Shown piece by piece: positions 1-11,427 of a stretch of DNA of 64,000 nt (position 1 is its first letter; the number at the start of each line of letters is the position of its first letter). The notes under the pieces are model-generated. The model saw only the letters and a program-made list of their open reading frames with translations, did no database searches and was not told where the DNA came from. The stretch comes from Halothiobacillus sp. (lineage in GTDB: Bacteria; Pseudomonadota; Gammaproteobacteria; Halothiobacillales; Halothiobacillaceae): assembly GCA_016278265.1 (NCBI GenBank), contig JADQCE010000002.1, positions 558,001 to 622,000 on the forward strand, given 5' to 3'. The position numbers and the translations under genes were made by a program.

Positions 1-552
1 ACCCGCTGGGTGGACGGCCCGCTGACCCAGGCCGCTCGGCACGGCGCCATCTGCTACCTCGACGAGGTCGTCGAGGCCCGCCAGGACACCACGGTGGTCA
101 TCCACCCGCTGACCGACCACCGCCGCAACCTGCCGCTGGACAAGAAGGGCGAGCTGGTCGAGGCGCACCCGGATTTCCAGTTGGTGATCTCCTACAACCC
201 CGGCTACCAGAGCTTGATGAAGGACCTCAAGCAGTCCACCAAGCAGCGTTTCGCCGGGTTCGAGTTCGACTACCCGGGCGCCGACGTCGAGCGGGAGATC
301 ATTGTCGGGGAGACCGGCCTGGACGAGAACACGGCTGCCAAGCTGGTGCAGGTCGCCGACACGGCGCGCAACCTCAAGGGACACGGTCTGGCCGAAGGGA
401 TATCCACCCGGCTGCTGGTCTACGCGGCGACCCTGATCGGCAAGGGCATGGAGCCGGCGGAGGCGGCACGCATGGCCATGGTCGTGCCGCTGACCGATGA
501 TGCCGACATCCGGGATACGCTGTATCACGCCATCGACACCGTCTTCGGCTGA
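1..552 (+). CDS. cbbQ: CbbQ/NorQ-family MoxR-type AAA+ ATPase (5' end missing)
   Basis: This is the C-terminal part of a MoxR-type AAA+ ATPase; the frame is open to base 1, so the start and the Walker A loop lie outside the window. Visible are the Walker B region ending in LDE (ICYLDEVVEA), a sensor-1 asparagine in LVISYNPGYQS, and a conserved basic stretch DLKQSTKQRF typical of CbbQ/NorQ/GpvN. In the family, a CbbQ hexamer with one CbbO forms a RubisCO activase that strips inhibitory sugar phosphates from the active site. The vWA partner gene starts 16 bases downstream with a GGGGA ribosome site, so the two are surely co-transcribed. NorQ (nitric oxide reductase) is the alternative name; the CbbO-like partner makes CbbQ more likely, although no RubisCO gene is visible. 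Confidence 0.85.
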   Translation, partial: TRWVDGPLTQAARHGAICYLDEVVEARQDTTVVIHPLTDHRRNLPLDKKGELVEAHPDFQLVISYNPGYQSLMKDLKQSTKQRFAGFEFDYPGADVEREIIVGETGLDENTAAKLVQVADTARNLKGHGLAEGISTRLLVYAATLIGKGMEPAEAARMAMVVPLTDDADIRDTLYHAIDTVFG

Positions 553-568
553 GCCGGGGAGCCGACCG

Positions 569-2827
569 ATGCCCAAGGACTCGACCCGTCAGGCCTATCG
601 CGACCGCTTCAAGTGCGGCTTCGACCAGGCCCGAGAGATCTTCGATCCCTGCCTGAGCAACGCCCTGGAGAAGCTGGCTTCGGACCAGGCCATGGATGAC
701 TTCCTCCAGGGCGCCAACCTGCTGTGCATGATGGGGCAGGGCGTCGAGCCGGTATTGATCTATTTGGAGGAGGGGCCGGATACCGCCGCACTGGTGGGCG
801 AGGCCATGATCGGGGATCTGGCCCACTACGCTTACAAGCTGGCCACGTCCACCAACGCTCCGGCGGTGGTGCCGTTCCTGCAGTCCATGCTCTCCGTGTC
901 GCGGCGGCTGGAAAGCCGTGACGCCATGCAGGCCTTTCTCGATCTCGGCCTGGAGCTCATGCGCGAGACCACGCCGTCGATCCATGGTCATCATGCCATC
1001 CACCCCAGCCCGGTGCTGGATCGCTTTTTCGAGACCGCGCCCCGGGTGCTGGCCTGGCTCAACCTGGCCGGGCTGGCCAACTGGGCCCGCTTCGGCGCCC
1101 GGGTGCATGCCAACGACCCCGATGCCCTGAAGGCCTTCTTCGGCCTTGATTCGGCGGACAGCCGCACCGTGCTTCAGCGCGAGAGACACGGCACCCTGCT
1201 TGCCGACAACGAGCGCCGCCTGGGCTACTACCTGCAGGCCCTGTGGGCGTCCGACGAGCCCCTCGTGCCGTACCCGACGCTGGAGGCGGAGACCCCGCAG
1301 CGACCGTACTTCGACGAGTACGGGCTGCGTGTTCCCGATCTCTTCGACGATCACGGGAGCATCCCGGGCATCGATCGTTACCGGGCACTGCTTGCCCACA
1401 TGATGGCTCACCGGCAGTGGAGCGGGACGATCGTCGCCGATAACTACAGCCCCATGCAGCGACTGGCCATGGAGGTCTTCGAGGATGCCCGGGTGGAATA
1501 TCTGGCGATGGCACGTTACCCGGGCCTGCGTCGACTCTTCCTGGCCCTTCACCCCCGGGTGGAGGCGGACGCCTGCGACCCCGCACGGCAGTCTTGCGTT
1601 AACCACCGGCTGATGATGCTTTCCTACGCGCTGCTCGATCCCGGCGGCCACGGGTACGAGGACACGGTCATCGACGAGTTCGTGGCCCGATTCCACGAGC
1701 ACATGGCGGAAGGTAACTCGCGCACTCGGGATGCCGCCGAGCAGGGCGTGGCCTTCATGGCACGCACCCGACGGCCGTCGGATGCCTTCGCCGAGGTGTG
1801 GTTTCCGTCCGAACGGGTCGAGTTCCGGGATGACAACCGCCACCTGTGGCGCTTTATCGAGGAGGGCGACGAGGAGGAACTGTTCGACCTCGGAGCGAAC
1901 GCCGACGCCGAGGAGCCCCGACCGGAGGCGGGGCTGCCGCCACGGCTCTACCCGGAATGGGACCCGGCCGCCGGGCTCCATCGCCCCGACTGGGTGAGCG
2001 TTTTCGATAGTCTTCAGCCGGCCGGTCATGCCGGGCAGGTCGACCGGCTTCTGGACCGCCATCGCGGCCTGGTACGTCAGCTCGAGCAGGTGGTCGAACT
2101 GCTCCGCCCCCAGCATCGCGAACGGATTCGCTACCAGGAGGAGGGTGCCGAGCTCGACCTCGACGTGGCCGTCCGCTCGATCATCGATCTGCGCAGCGGG
2201 GTGGAGCCCGACCCGCGCGTCAACTTCGGGCACCGGCACGCCGAGCGCGACGTCAGCGTCTCGCTGCTGCTCGACCTGTCGGCCTCGGTCGCCGAGCGAC
2301 CGGCAGGTTCATCCCAGACCGTGCTCGAGCTGAGCCGCGAGGCCGTGACCGTGCTCGCTCAGGCGGTCGACACCGCCGGCGACCCGTTGGCCATCGCCGG
2401 CTTCGATTCCAATACCCGCCACGAGGTGCGCTACCGGCACATCAAGGGGTTCGACGAACCCTGGGGGCGTGACGTCAAGGCGCGGCTGGCCGCCATGGAA
2501 GCGGGGCTGTCCACGCGTCTGGGGGCGGCGCTGCGGCATGCCGGGCACTTCCTGTCGCATCGGCGCAACCAGAAAAAGCTGCTGCTCGTGCTGACCGATG
2601 GCGAGCCGCACGACGTCGACGTGAAGGACCCGAAGTGGTTGCGGGCCGATGCGCGCCAGGCGGTCGTCGAGCTCGAGGGTGAGGGCATCTTTGCCTGGTG
2701 CATCAATCTCGACCCGAAGGCCGACGAGTACGTGGCGGACATCTTCGGCCACCGCTACACCATCATCGATCACGTCGAGCGCTTGCCCGAAGTATTACCC
2801 CGCCTGTTCGTGCAATTGACCGGTTGA
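569..2827 (+). CDS. cbbO: CbbO, vWA-domain RubisCO activase adaptor
   Basis: Encodes about 752 residues. I chose the ATG at 569 (MPKDSTRQAYRDRF) because it follows GGGGA by 8 bases; an upstream in-frame ATG lies inside cbbQ. The N-terminal two thirds is the helical CbbO/NorD region. The C-terminal part is a von Willebrand A domain with a MIDAS site: DLSAS (D-x-S-x-S) and later LTDGEPHD. In characterised systems the MIDAS of CbbO contacts an acidic residue of RubisCO while the CbbQ ring supplies ATP-driven remodelling. The acidic stretch before the vWA domain (EEGDEEELFD, residues about 430-440) is usual for the family. A NorD role cannot be excluded from sequence alone. Confidence 0.85.
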   Translation: MPKDSTRQAYRDRFKCGFDQAREIFDPCLSNALEKLASDQAMDDFLQGANLLCMMGQGVEPVLIYLEEGPDTAALVGEAMIGDLAHYAYKLATSTNAPAVVPFLQSMLSVSRRLESRDAMQAFLDLGLELMRETTPSIHGHHAIHPSPVLDRFFETAPRVLAWLNLAGLANWARFGARVHANDPDALKAFFGLDSADSRTVLQRERHGTLLADNERRLGYYLQALWASDEPLVPYPTLEAETPQRPYFDEYGLRVPDLFDDHGSIPGIDRYRALLAHMMAHRQWSGTIVADNYSPMQRLAMEVFEDARVEYLAMARYPGLRRLFLALHPRVEADACDPARQSCVNHRLMMLSYALLDPGGHGYEDTVIDEFVARFHEHMAEGNSRTRDAAEQGVAFMARTRRPSDAFAEVWFPSERVEFRDDNRHLWRFIEEGDEEELFDLGANADAEEPRPEAGLPPRLYPEWDPAAGLHRPDWVSVFDSLQPAGHAGQVDRLLDRHRGLVRQLEQVVELLRPQHRERIRYQEEGAELDLDVAVRSIIDLRSGVEPDPRVNFGHRHAERDVSVSLLLDLSASVAERPAGSSQTVLELSREAVTVLAQAVDTAGDPLAIAGFDSNTRHEVRYRHIKGFDEPWGRDVKARLAAMEAGLSTRLGAALRHAGHFLSHRRNQKKLLLVLTDGEPHDVDVKDPKWLRADARQAVVELEGEGIFAWCINLDPKADEYVADIFGHRYTIIDHVERLPEVLPRLFVQLTG

Positions 2828-2997
2828 ATGGTCCTCGAGTGCGCCGGTGGTGGGCTACGGTGCCTGCCGGCCCGGCGGCGCCCTTCTCTGCGCGTGTCAT
2901 CGGCCAAACCTTGCCTAAACTGGTGGTGAGGAAAACGTTCCCCGCACCCGCGGCGGCTGTGCCGTCGCGGGGTGCGTCGTCCCCAGGAGAGCAAACG

Positions 2998-3561
2998 ATG
3001 AACGACGAGATCACCTTCCCTCTCGAAATCGAATTCCGGCATCTGGACCACTCCGAGGTACTGGACAACAAGATCCGGGAAAACGTGGCCAAGCTGACTC
3101 GCTACTACGATCGCATCATGTCGTGCCGCGTGGTGGTCGAACCCAGCCAGAACCGTCACAACAAGGGGAATCTTTACCACGCGCTGATCGACATCACGGT
3201 GCCGACCGGCGAACTGGTCGCCAGCCGTGACCCGGACAAGAACCACGCCCACGAGGACCCGTATGTGGCGGTTCGGGATGCGTTCAAGGCCATGCAGCGC
3301 CAGCTGCAGTCCTTCGCGGCAAAACAGCGGGGCGAGGTGAAGCATCACGAGCCGCCGCCACAGGGGCGCATCATCGAACTGCAACCGGCCACGGGCTTCG
3401 GTGTGATCCTGGCCGCCGACGGGCGGGAGGTGAACTTCACCCGCAACAGCGTGGTGGATTACGACTTCGACAAGCTCGAGGGGGGCGAGATCGTTCGTTT
3501 CGCGGAGGTGCAGGGCGAGGACGGCCCGGCGGCCAGCACAGTGCACGTGGAAGGTAAGTAA
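2998..3561 (+). CDS. HPF/RaiA-type ribosome-associated protein with C-terminal cold-shock-like domain
   Basis: 187 residues starting at ATG 2998, seven bases after CAGGAGA. Residues about 1-115 match the ribosome hibernation promoting factor/RaiA fold (FPLEIEFRHLDHSE, long helix with ENVAKLTRYYDRIMSCRVVVE, later DPYVAVRDAFKAMQRQLQSFA). Residues about 120-185 look like a small beta-barrel of the cold-shock/S1 type (GRIIELQPATGFGVILAADGREVNFTRNSV). The family binds the 30S decoding region and represses translation under stress. It is separated from cbbO by 170 bases, so it probably has its own promoter. It differs from long HPF, whose C-terminal domain is a dimerisation domain. Confidence 0.75.
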   Translation: MNDEITFPLEIEFRHLDHSEVLDNKIRENVAKLTRYYDRIMSCRVVVEPSQNRHNKGNLYHALIDITVPTGELVASRDPDKNHAHEDPYVAVRDAFKAMQRQLQSFAAKQRGEVKHHEPPPQGRIIELQPATGFGVILAADGREVNFTRNSVVDYDFDKLEGGEIVRFAEVQGEDGPAASTVHVEGK

Positions 3562-3606
3562 GACAACGACCCGTTGAGCGATCGCCCCGGTTTCGTTGTC
3601 CCGGGT
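3562..3606 (+). terminator. Possible terminator after the HPF-like gene
   Basis: GACAACGA at 3562-3569 pairs with TCGTTGTC at 3593-3600, with weaker inner pairing (CC/GG), and TTTTT follows within a few bases (3606-3610). The stem begins at the last bases of the stop region. The inner loop is long, so termination efficiency is uncertain. Confidence 0.4.
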
Positions 3607-3662
3607 TTTTCGTCGTCCCGGGTCTGGCTCGTGGTCATGGCCGGGATTGCGCACTGGGGAGA

Positions 3663-4076
3663 GATGCCGTCCACGCGAGTGAACTCTGCAATCAGGGAGG
3701 GATCACCATTGGTGCCGACGAGGTTGCCCAGGACGTCGTGATGTTCATGCGTAAGCCACACGTCGGTGACGCCGTGGTGGTGGAGGACGGCCGCAAGCCG
3801 GTGGGCATTGTCACCGACCCTGACCTAATGCCGGACGTTCTGATCCCGGGTCTGGCGGCCGAGGACCTCGCTGTGCGGGATGGCGCCTCGGCCCCCTCTG
3901 TCCACCGTGGAGTCGGGTGACAGCCTGTTCGCCGCCATGATCGCCATGATCGCCATGATCGCCATGATCGCCATCTCGGTTACGGCTACCTGAAGGTGGC
4001 TGCGGAGAAATCGTTCCTCGAACACTGGATCGCGGTGTTTTTCGAGGGCAAGGCGCGGCTGTCCAGCCGCCGCTGA
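3663..4076 (+). pseudogene. Decayed CBS-domain protein gene
   Basis: From about 3663 one frame reads like the start of a two-CBS-domain protein: ELCNQGGITIGADEV, then MRKPHVGDAVVVEDGRK and PVGIVTDPDLMPDVL. This corresponds to the usual LMRxHHVGDLVVVE...PVGIVTDRDL of the family. The frame hits a stop at 3918-3920 just where the second CBS domain should begin; TVESGDSLFAAM, the expected continuation, appears in another frame. It then runs into a 9-bp tandem repeat. After the repeat the first frame gives an unrecognised tail (GYGYLKVAAEKSFLEHWIA) ending at 4076. No complete product can be made, so I read it as a frameshifted, truncated remnant. Confidence 0.6.
3937..3972 (+). repeat. 9-bp tandem repeat, four copies of ATGATCGCC
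   Basis: Four exact head-to-tail copies of ATGATCGCC, within the decayed CBS gene. In one frame it encodes M-I-A repeated. A unit of 9 does not itself shift frame, but it marks replication slippage in a region without selection. Confidence 0.95.
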
Positions 4077-4085
4077 GCCCGGCGG

Positions 4086-4595
4086 TCAGCCCCGCCGGAA
4101 GTATTCCCCGCCGCACTCGGGGCATTTCGGCACCGGGCCGAAGGTGTCGTGATGCACGATCGCGCCGCATTCGACGCATTTGAGCCGCTTGGGGCTGGTG
4201 ACATGACCGGCCCGCCACTCGCGCGGCTGGCTGCGCTCGGCCTCGACGCGGAGCTGCTCGAGGGTGACGTCGGTGTGGTCGGCGATCGACAGCAGCTTCG
4301 AGCCGATGTCACCGGCCCAGTCGCGCAGCGTGTGACGAATGCTTTCGCCCTCGGTGGCTAGGCTTTCGCGGGTGTGTTCCAGGTCGTCCTTGACCGCTTC
4401 GACGATCTCGTGGCGGTAATCGGGCGTGTCGAGTCCTGCCGCTTCTTCATCGGCCAGCTGAGCGATGCGGGCCCGATTGGCGGGGCGGTTCTCGGGTTCG
4501 TCGAGCAGGCGGGCGTAGATTCGTTCGAGCAGCTGGTAGTAGCCATGTCGCAGGGCGTTATATGTCTCGCTGTGCTCGTGCTGGTTGTGGGTCAT
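4086..4595 (-). CDS. Zinc-ribbon protein (DUF1451-like)
   Basis: About 169 residues. I take the ATG at 4595 (MTHNQHEHSETYN) because GGAG lies just upstream; a longer reading adds 18 unconserved residues. The N-terminal 120 residues are charged and helical. The C-terminus has two CxxC pairs, CVECGAIVHHD and CPECGGEYFRRG, forming a zinc ribbon. This matches the DUF1451 family, which has no established function. It is divergent from leuS, with 175 bases between the two starts. Confidence 0.7.
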   Translation of the reverse strand: MTHNQHEHSETYNALRHGYYQLLERIYARLLDEPENRPANRARIAQLADEEAAGLDTPDYRHEIVEAVKDDLEHTRESLATEGESIRHTLRDWAGDIGSKLLSIADHTDVTLEQLRVEAERSQPREWRAGHVTSPKRLKCVECGAIVHHDTFGPVPKCPECGGEYFRRG

Positions 4596-4767
4596 TCGCT
4601 CTGGTCTCCGTCTTGCCGGCTGGATGGACCACGCCCGCGTCGGCGTCATGCGTGCCGAGTCGTGCAGGGGGTGGCTCCTTTCGGTATTCTAGTCGCCTTT
4701 ATCGTGGCCGATTGCAGGCCGTCTTGCCAGTCGGGCAATTAAAACGCACCCAAGGTAGACCCCCTAG

Positions 4768-7244
<2,477 letters not shown>

Positions 7245-7245
<1 letters not shown>

Positions 7246-7832
7246 TGGATACGACCCGGGCTAGGACGACCCGCTCGCACACCGGCATGCGTGCCGTTTC
7301 CCGTGCCTTTTTCCTGGGGCTGGCCATGGCGGTGGCGGCGGTAACGCTGGTCACCTCGGGCTGCGGCTATCAGTTGCGGGGCGTGACCGAGGTCGACCCG
7401 ACCTTCGAGCGGGTGTATGTCTCGGGGCTGTCGAAATCGAGTCCGGTCTATCGCACGCTGGCGGCCGAAATCGGTAATTCGCAGGCCGTACTGGTCGACG
7501 ATCGACGCGACGCCACGGCCCGGTTGGTGGTCGAGAGCGATGCGGTCGAGCAGCGCGCCTCGGTGGTCGACCCGAGTGCCGACGTGCGCCAGTACGAGTT
7601 GCTGCACGAGTTGCGTTACCACATCGAGCTGCCTGACGGCTCACGCACTCCCAGCCGCAAGATCAGCCAGGCCCGTAACTACAACTACGATCCGACTGGC
7701 GTGCTGGCGTCGTCCAGCAACGAGGGACAGATCCGTCGCGAGCTGGGTGAACTGGTGGGGCAGTTGTTGTTCTACCGCCTGCTCGCGCCGATCGATCCCG
7801 ACACCCTGATCGCGCCCGCCAACGGTCGCTGA
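7245..7832 (+). CDS. lptE: LPS-assembly lipoprotein LptE
   Basis: 195 residues. A hydrophobic signal segment ends in a lipobox LVTSGC with Cys40, followed by GYQLRG, the typical start of mature LptE (RlpB). LptE is an outer-membrane lipoprotein that plugs LptD and helps insert LPS. The ATG overlaps the last base of the leuS stop; an internal ATG (residue 15, MRAVSRAFFLG) would give a more ordinary signal peptide and may be the true start. The order leuS-lptE-holA is conserved in gammaproteobacteria and supports the call. Confidence 0.88.
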
Positions 7833-7839
7833 GCCCCAA

Positions 7840-8865
7840 GTGCTCGCCAAGCCGCAGGAATTCGAGCAGCGTCTCGCCCGGGGCCTGGAATCCCTGTATG
7901 TCATCGGCGGTGATCAGCCGTTGCTGGTCCAGGAAGCGCGAGACGCCATCGTCGCCAAGGCCCGCGAAGCCGGTTGCGAGGAGCGACTGCGCTTCGAGGT
8001 GGACGGCAAGTTCGACTGGGGGGCGCTGGAAAGCCAAGGGGCCAGTCTGTCGTTGTTTGCCAGCCAGCGGATCATCGACCTGCGCATGCCGGGCGGCAAG
8101 CCGGGACGGATTGGATCGAAGGCGTTGAGCACGCTGGCCGAGCGGGTCAAGGGTGGCGGCGAGTCCGACGTCTGGATCGTGAGCCTGCCAAGGCTGGACA
8201 ACCAGTTGCAGAAAAGCGCCTGGTTCAAGGCGCTGGCCGGGGCGGGGATTGCGGTGCGGTTCATCGACGTGCCGCTGGCGCAACTGCCCGCCTGGATCAC
8301 CCGGCGGGCCGCGGCACAGGGGGTGCGTCTCGAGCGTGATGCGGCCGAGTTGATTGCCGGGCGCGTCGAGGGAAACCTCTTGGCCGCGGCCCAGGAGATC
8401 GAGAAACTGGCGTTGATGGACATCGAGGGCCCGGTGGATGCGGCCCGCGTCGCCCAGGGCTTGGCCAACCAGTCACGAGTCGATACCTTCGCATTGAGCG
8501 ATGCGGTGCTCGATGCAGATCGCGAGCGCGGGCTGTACCTGCTTTCTCGCCTGCGGGCCGAGGGCACCGAGCCGCTGTTGATCCTGTGGGTGGTCGCGCG
8601 CGACCTGCGCGCGCTGGTCGCGCTGGCAGGCAACGATCAGGCCGGTTTCAAGAAGACCCGGATTCCGGCCTTCCTCGCCCGACGCTACCAGGCACGAGCC
8701 CGGATGCTGCCGGCGGGCAACTGGCAGCGATTGCTCGCCGGTTGCGCGGAGGTCGATCGCTGCATCAAGGGCCTGGGCGAGGGGTGCAACACGGCCGACG
8801 GCGGTGCCCGGGTGTGGGCCTTGCTCGACCGGGTGATCTTGCACGCGACCCGCCCGGGACATTGA
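7840..8865 (+). CDS. holA: DNA polymerase III delta subunit
   Basis: 341 residues starting with GTG at 7840, seven bases after the lptE stop. The delta subunit opens the beta sliding clamp within the clamp loader. Family features are the N-terminal nucleotide-binding-like fold starting LYVIGGDQPLLVQEARDAI, the aromatic-rich middle (LPRLDNQLQKSAWFKAL) and the C-terminal collar domain (RYQARARML...NWQRLLAGCAEVDRCIKG). It lacks a Walker A motif, as expected for delta. The context leuS-lptE-holA is conserved. Confidence 0.92.
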   Translation: MLAKPQEFEQRLARGLESLYVIGGDQPLLVQEARDAIVAKAREAGCEERLRFEVDGKFDWGALESQGASLSLFASQRIIDLRMPGGKPGRIGSKALSTLAERVKGGGESDVWIVSLPRLDNQLQKSAWFKALAGAGIAVRFIDVPLAQLPAWITRRAAAQGVRLERDAAELIAGRVEGNLLAAAQEIEKLALMDIEGPVDAARVAQGLANQSRVDTFALSDAVLDADRERGLYLLSRLRAEGTEPLLILWVVARDLRALVALAGNDQAGFKKTRIPAFLARRYQARARMLPAGNWQRLLAGCAEVDRCIKGLGEGCNTADGGARVWALLDRVILHATRPGH

Positions 8866-8989
8866 ATCCCGTGAATGGCCCCGCGAGTAGCCCAACGAAG
8901 GGCCCGGGCCCGCATCACGAGCCATAACCGAATCCATGTCGAGCGCGCCCCGGCGTCTCGTCTCGAACCTGATCAGGAGATAGCGACCG

Positions 8990-10258
8990 ATGGCCAACGA
9001 CAAGAGCGTCACCGAGACCATTCAGGCGATGGGGCAGGCGGCCCGCCGCGCAGCACGAGCGCTGTCCCGTGTCGATACGCAAATGAAGAACGCCGCCTTG
9101 CTGGCCATCGCCGACCAGCTGGTTCAACACGCCGGCACCCTGATCGAGGCCAACAAGAAGGATCTCGAGGCGGGCCGCGCCAACGGACTCGACGAGGCGA
9201 TGATCGATCGCCTGGCCTTCGATGCTGCCGGCATCGAGAAGATGGCCGAGGGTGTGCGGCAGATCGCCGCTCTGCCGGACCCGGTCGGTGAGATCACCGA
9301 CACGGTGTTCCGTCCATCGGGCATCCAGGTCGGCCGCATGCGCGTGCCGCTGGGCGTGATCGGCATCATCTACGAGTCGCGGCCCAACGTGACCATCGAT
9401 GCGGCCGCGCTGTGCCTGAAATCCGGCAACGCCACCATCCTGCGTGGCGGTTCCGAGGCGATCCACAGCAACCAGGCACTGGCCGCCTGCATCCGCGACG
9501 GGCTCGAAGCCACCGGCCTGCCCGCCGAGACAGTGCAGATTGTTGGCACCACCGACCGCGAGGCGGTCACGGCGATGCTCCACAGCCCCGAGGCGCTCGA
9601 CGTGATCATCCCGCGCGGCGGCAAGGGGCTGGTCGCGCTGGTCTCGCGCGAGGCACGCATGCCGGTAATCAAGCACCTCGACGGCGTCTGCCACGTCTAC
9701 ATCGACCGGGACGCCGATCTCGACAAGGCCAAGGCGATCGCGGTCAATGCCAAGACGCATCGCTACGGCGTCTGCAACGCCATGGAGACACTCCTGGTCG
9801 ATCAGTCGGTGGCCGAAACGGTATTGCCGGATCTGGCCCAGCGCTTCGGCGAGCTCGACGTCGAGCTGCGCGGCTGTGAGCGCTCGCGCGCCATCGTCCC
9901 CTCGATGAACGCCGCGACCGAGGCCGATTGGGGCGAGGAATACCTCGGCCCGATCCTCGCCGTCGCCGTCGTTGACGGGCTGGATGCGGCGATCGAGCAC
10001 ATCGAGACCTACGGCTCGCATCACACTGACTCGATCGTGACCGAGAACTACACCACCGCGCGGCGTTTCCTGCGGGAGGTCGACTCGGCCTCGGTGATGA
10101 TCAACGCCTCGACCCGCTTTGCCGACGGCATGGAATACGGCCTGGGCGCCGAGATCGGCATTTCCACCGACAAGATCCACGCCCGCGGCCCGGTCGGGCT
10201 CGAGGGGCTGACCTCGCAGAAGTTCATCGTGCTGGGCAACGGCGAGACGCGGCACTGA
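8990..10258 (+). CDS. proA: Glutamate-5-semialdehyde dehydrogenase (gamma-glutamyl phosphate reductase)
   Basis: 422 residues; ATG 8990 follows CAGGAGA. NADPH-dependent reduction of gamma-glutamyl phosphate in proline synthesis. The aldehyde-dehydrogenase superfamily fold is clear: [35 protein letters not shown], and the catalytic cysteine in [11 protein letters not shown] at about residue 234. Length is normal. proB is not next to it. nadD follows after 10 bases, an arrangement common in proteobacteria. Confidence 0.96.
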   Translation: MANDKSVTETIQAMGQAARRAARALSRVDTQMKNAALLAIADQLVQHAGTLIEANKKDLEAGRANGLDEAMIDRLAFDAAGIEKMAEGVRQIAALPDPVGEITDTVFRPSGIQVGRMRVPLGVIGIIYESRPNVTIDAAALCLKSGNATILRGGSEAIHSNQALAACIRDGLEATGLPAETVQIVGTTDREAVTAMLHSPEALDVIIPRGGKGLVALVSREARMPVIKHLDGVCHVYIDRDADLDKAKAIAVNAKTHRYGVCNAMETLLVDQSVAETVLPDLAQRFGELDVELRGCERSRAIVPSMNAATEADWGEEYLGPILAVAVVDGLDAAIEHIETYGSHHTDSIVTENYTTARRFLREVDSASVMINASTRFADGMEYGLGAEIGISTDKIHARGPVGLEGLTSQKFIVLGNGETRH

Positions 10259-10268
10259 GCGCCACGCG

Positions 10269-10892
10269 ATGATCGGTATATTCGGCGGCACCTTCGACCC
10301 GGTCCACATCGGCCACCTGCGCCTGGCGACTGAAGTGGCCGAGACGCTGGGGTTGTCCCAGGTTCACCTGGTGCCGGCGGCCATCCCGCCGCATCGGGGC
10401 GAGCCGCTGCTCGACCCGGCCACGCGACTGGACCTGGTGGCCCGTTCGATTGCCGATGAACCGCGGTTCGTGCTCGATGACCGGGAGCACCGGCGGGCGG
10501 GGCCGTCCTACACGGCCGATACCCTGGCCGAGTTCGCCGCCGAGTTTCCGAATGAGCCGTTGGTGCTGATGATGGGCATGGATGCCTTCAACGGCCTGCC
10601 GGACTGGCACGAGGTCGAGCGCATTCTCGAACTGGCGCACATCGCGGTCGCGACCCGGCCGGGGTCGCAGGCCGAGGGGCGGGCCGGCGAATGGCTGGCC
10701 GAGCGCCGAGCCGACCCGGCCGACCCGGCCGCCCTGGCCGCCCTGGCCGATGCACCGGTCGGACGGATCGTGCCGGTGGCCATCACCCGACTGGATATCT
10801 CGGCGACCACGTTGCGCGGGTTCATCGATCAGGGCCGATCGCTGCGCTACCTCGTGCCCGACCCGGTGGTCCGTCATTTCAGCCGTGGTTGA
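10269..10892 (+). CDS. nadD: Nicotinate-nucleotide adenylyltransferase
   Basis: 207 residues. Adenylates NaMN to NaAD in NAD synthesis. The nucleotidyltransferase signature GGTFDPVHIGHLR is at residues 5-17, and the second ATP-binding motif ISATTLRGFI is near the C-terminus. Between residues about 145 and 160 two small 9-base duplications encode ADPADP and ALAALA, in a surface region of variable length in the family. It begins 10 bases after proA and is probably co-transcribed with it. Confidence 0.95.
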   Translation: MIGIFGGTFDPVHIGHLRLATEVAETLGLSQVHLVPAAIPPHRGEPLLDPATRLDLVARSIADEPRFVLDDREHRRAGPSYTADTLAEFAAEFPNEPLVLMMGMDAFNGLPDWHEVERILELAHIAVATRPGSQAEGRAGEWLAERRADPADPAALAALADAPVGRIVPVAITRLDISATTLRGFIDQGRSLRYLVPDPVVRHFSRG

Positions 10893-10989
10893 CCGCATCC
10901 CCGGTTGGGCCGACCATTGGGCCGTTATTCAACGCTGATTTCACCCTGACTTCATTCCGTTTCAACTTTATTGGTGGCCCGATGCCGCC

Positions 10990-11421
10990 ATGCAACAGGT
11001 TTCCTTCATGAGCGCGAATCAACCGCCATCCACCCGTACCGAGCCCGTCGACCAGACTCCGGCGATGCCGGCCGACGAAATCCTCAAGCATGCCGTCGAG
11101 GCACTCGAGGGCATCAAGGCCGTCGACCTCGTGACCCTCGACGTGCGCGAGCGCTGCAATTTCACCGATTACATGGTGTTTGCCTCCGGCACCTCCGATC
11201 GCCACCTCAAGGCGATGGCGCAGGAAGTGGTCAAGGCCCTCAAGGAGCGAGGCATGCGCCCGATGAACGTCGAGGGCGATGACACGCCACAAACCGAGTG
11301 GGTGCTGGTCGACTTCATCGACGTGATCGTTCACCTGATGATGCCCGAGACCCGTGCGCTGTATCAGTTGGAAAAGCTCTGGTCCGCACCGGCCGCCGAC
11401 CCGTCCAAGCCGTCTTCCTGA
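10990..11421 (+). CDS. rsfS: Ribosomal silencing factor RsfS
   Basis: 143 residues from ATG 10990; an in-frame ATG at 11008 (MSANQPPSTR) is an alternative start and neither has a strong ribosome site. RsfS binds L14 and blocks 30S-50S joining in starvation. Family hallmarks are EALEGIKAVDLVTLDV, CNFTDYMVFASGTSDRHLKAMA and WVLVDFIDVIVHLM. The order nadD-rsfS-rlmH is strongly conserved in proteobacteria. The N-terminal 25 residues are a low-complexity extension. Confidence 0.95.
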   Translation: MQQVSFMSANQPPSTRTEPVDQTPAMPADEILKHAVEALEGIKAVDLVTLDVRERCNFTDYMVFASGTSDRHLKAMAQEVVKALKERGMRPMNVEGDDTPQTEWVLVDFIDVIVHLMMPETRALYQLEKLWSAPAADPSKPSS

Positions 11422-11427
11422 TCCTTC

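Noticed and set aside
374-2239. Very long minus-strand open frame antisense to cbbO (and similar ones opposite leuS, rng and yhdP)
   Set aside because: High GC makes stops rare in shadow frames; no family motifs or ribosome sites, and the plus-strand genes are unambiguous.
3937-3972. Tandem repeat as a CRISPR or iteron array
   Set aside because: Direct 9-bp copies with no spacers; explained by slippage in a decayed gene.
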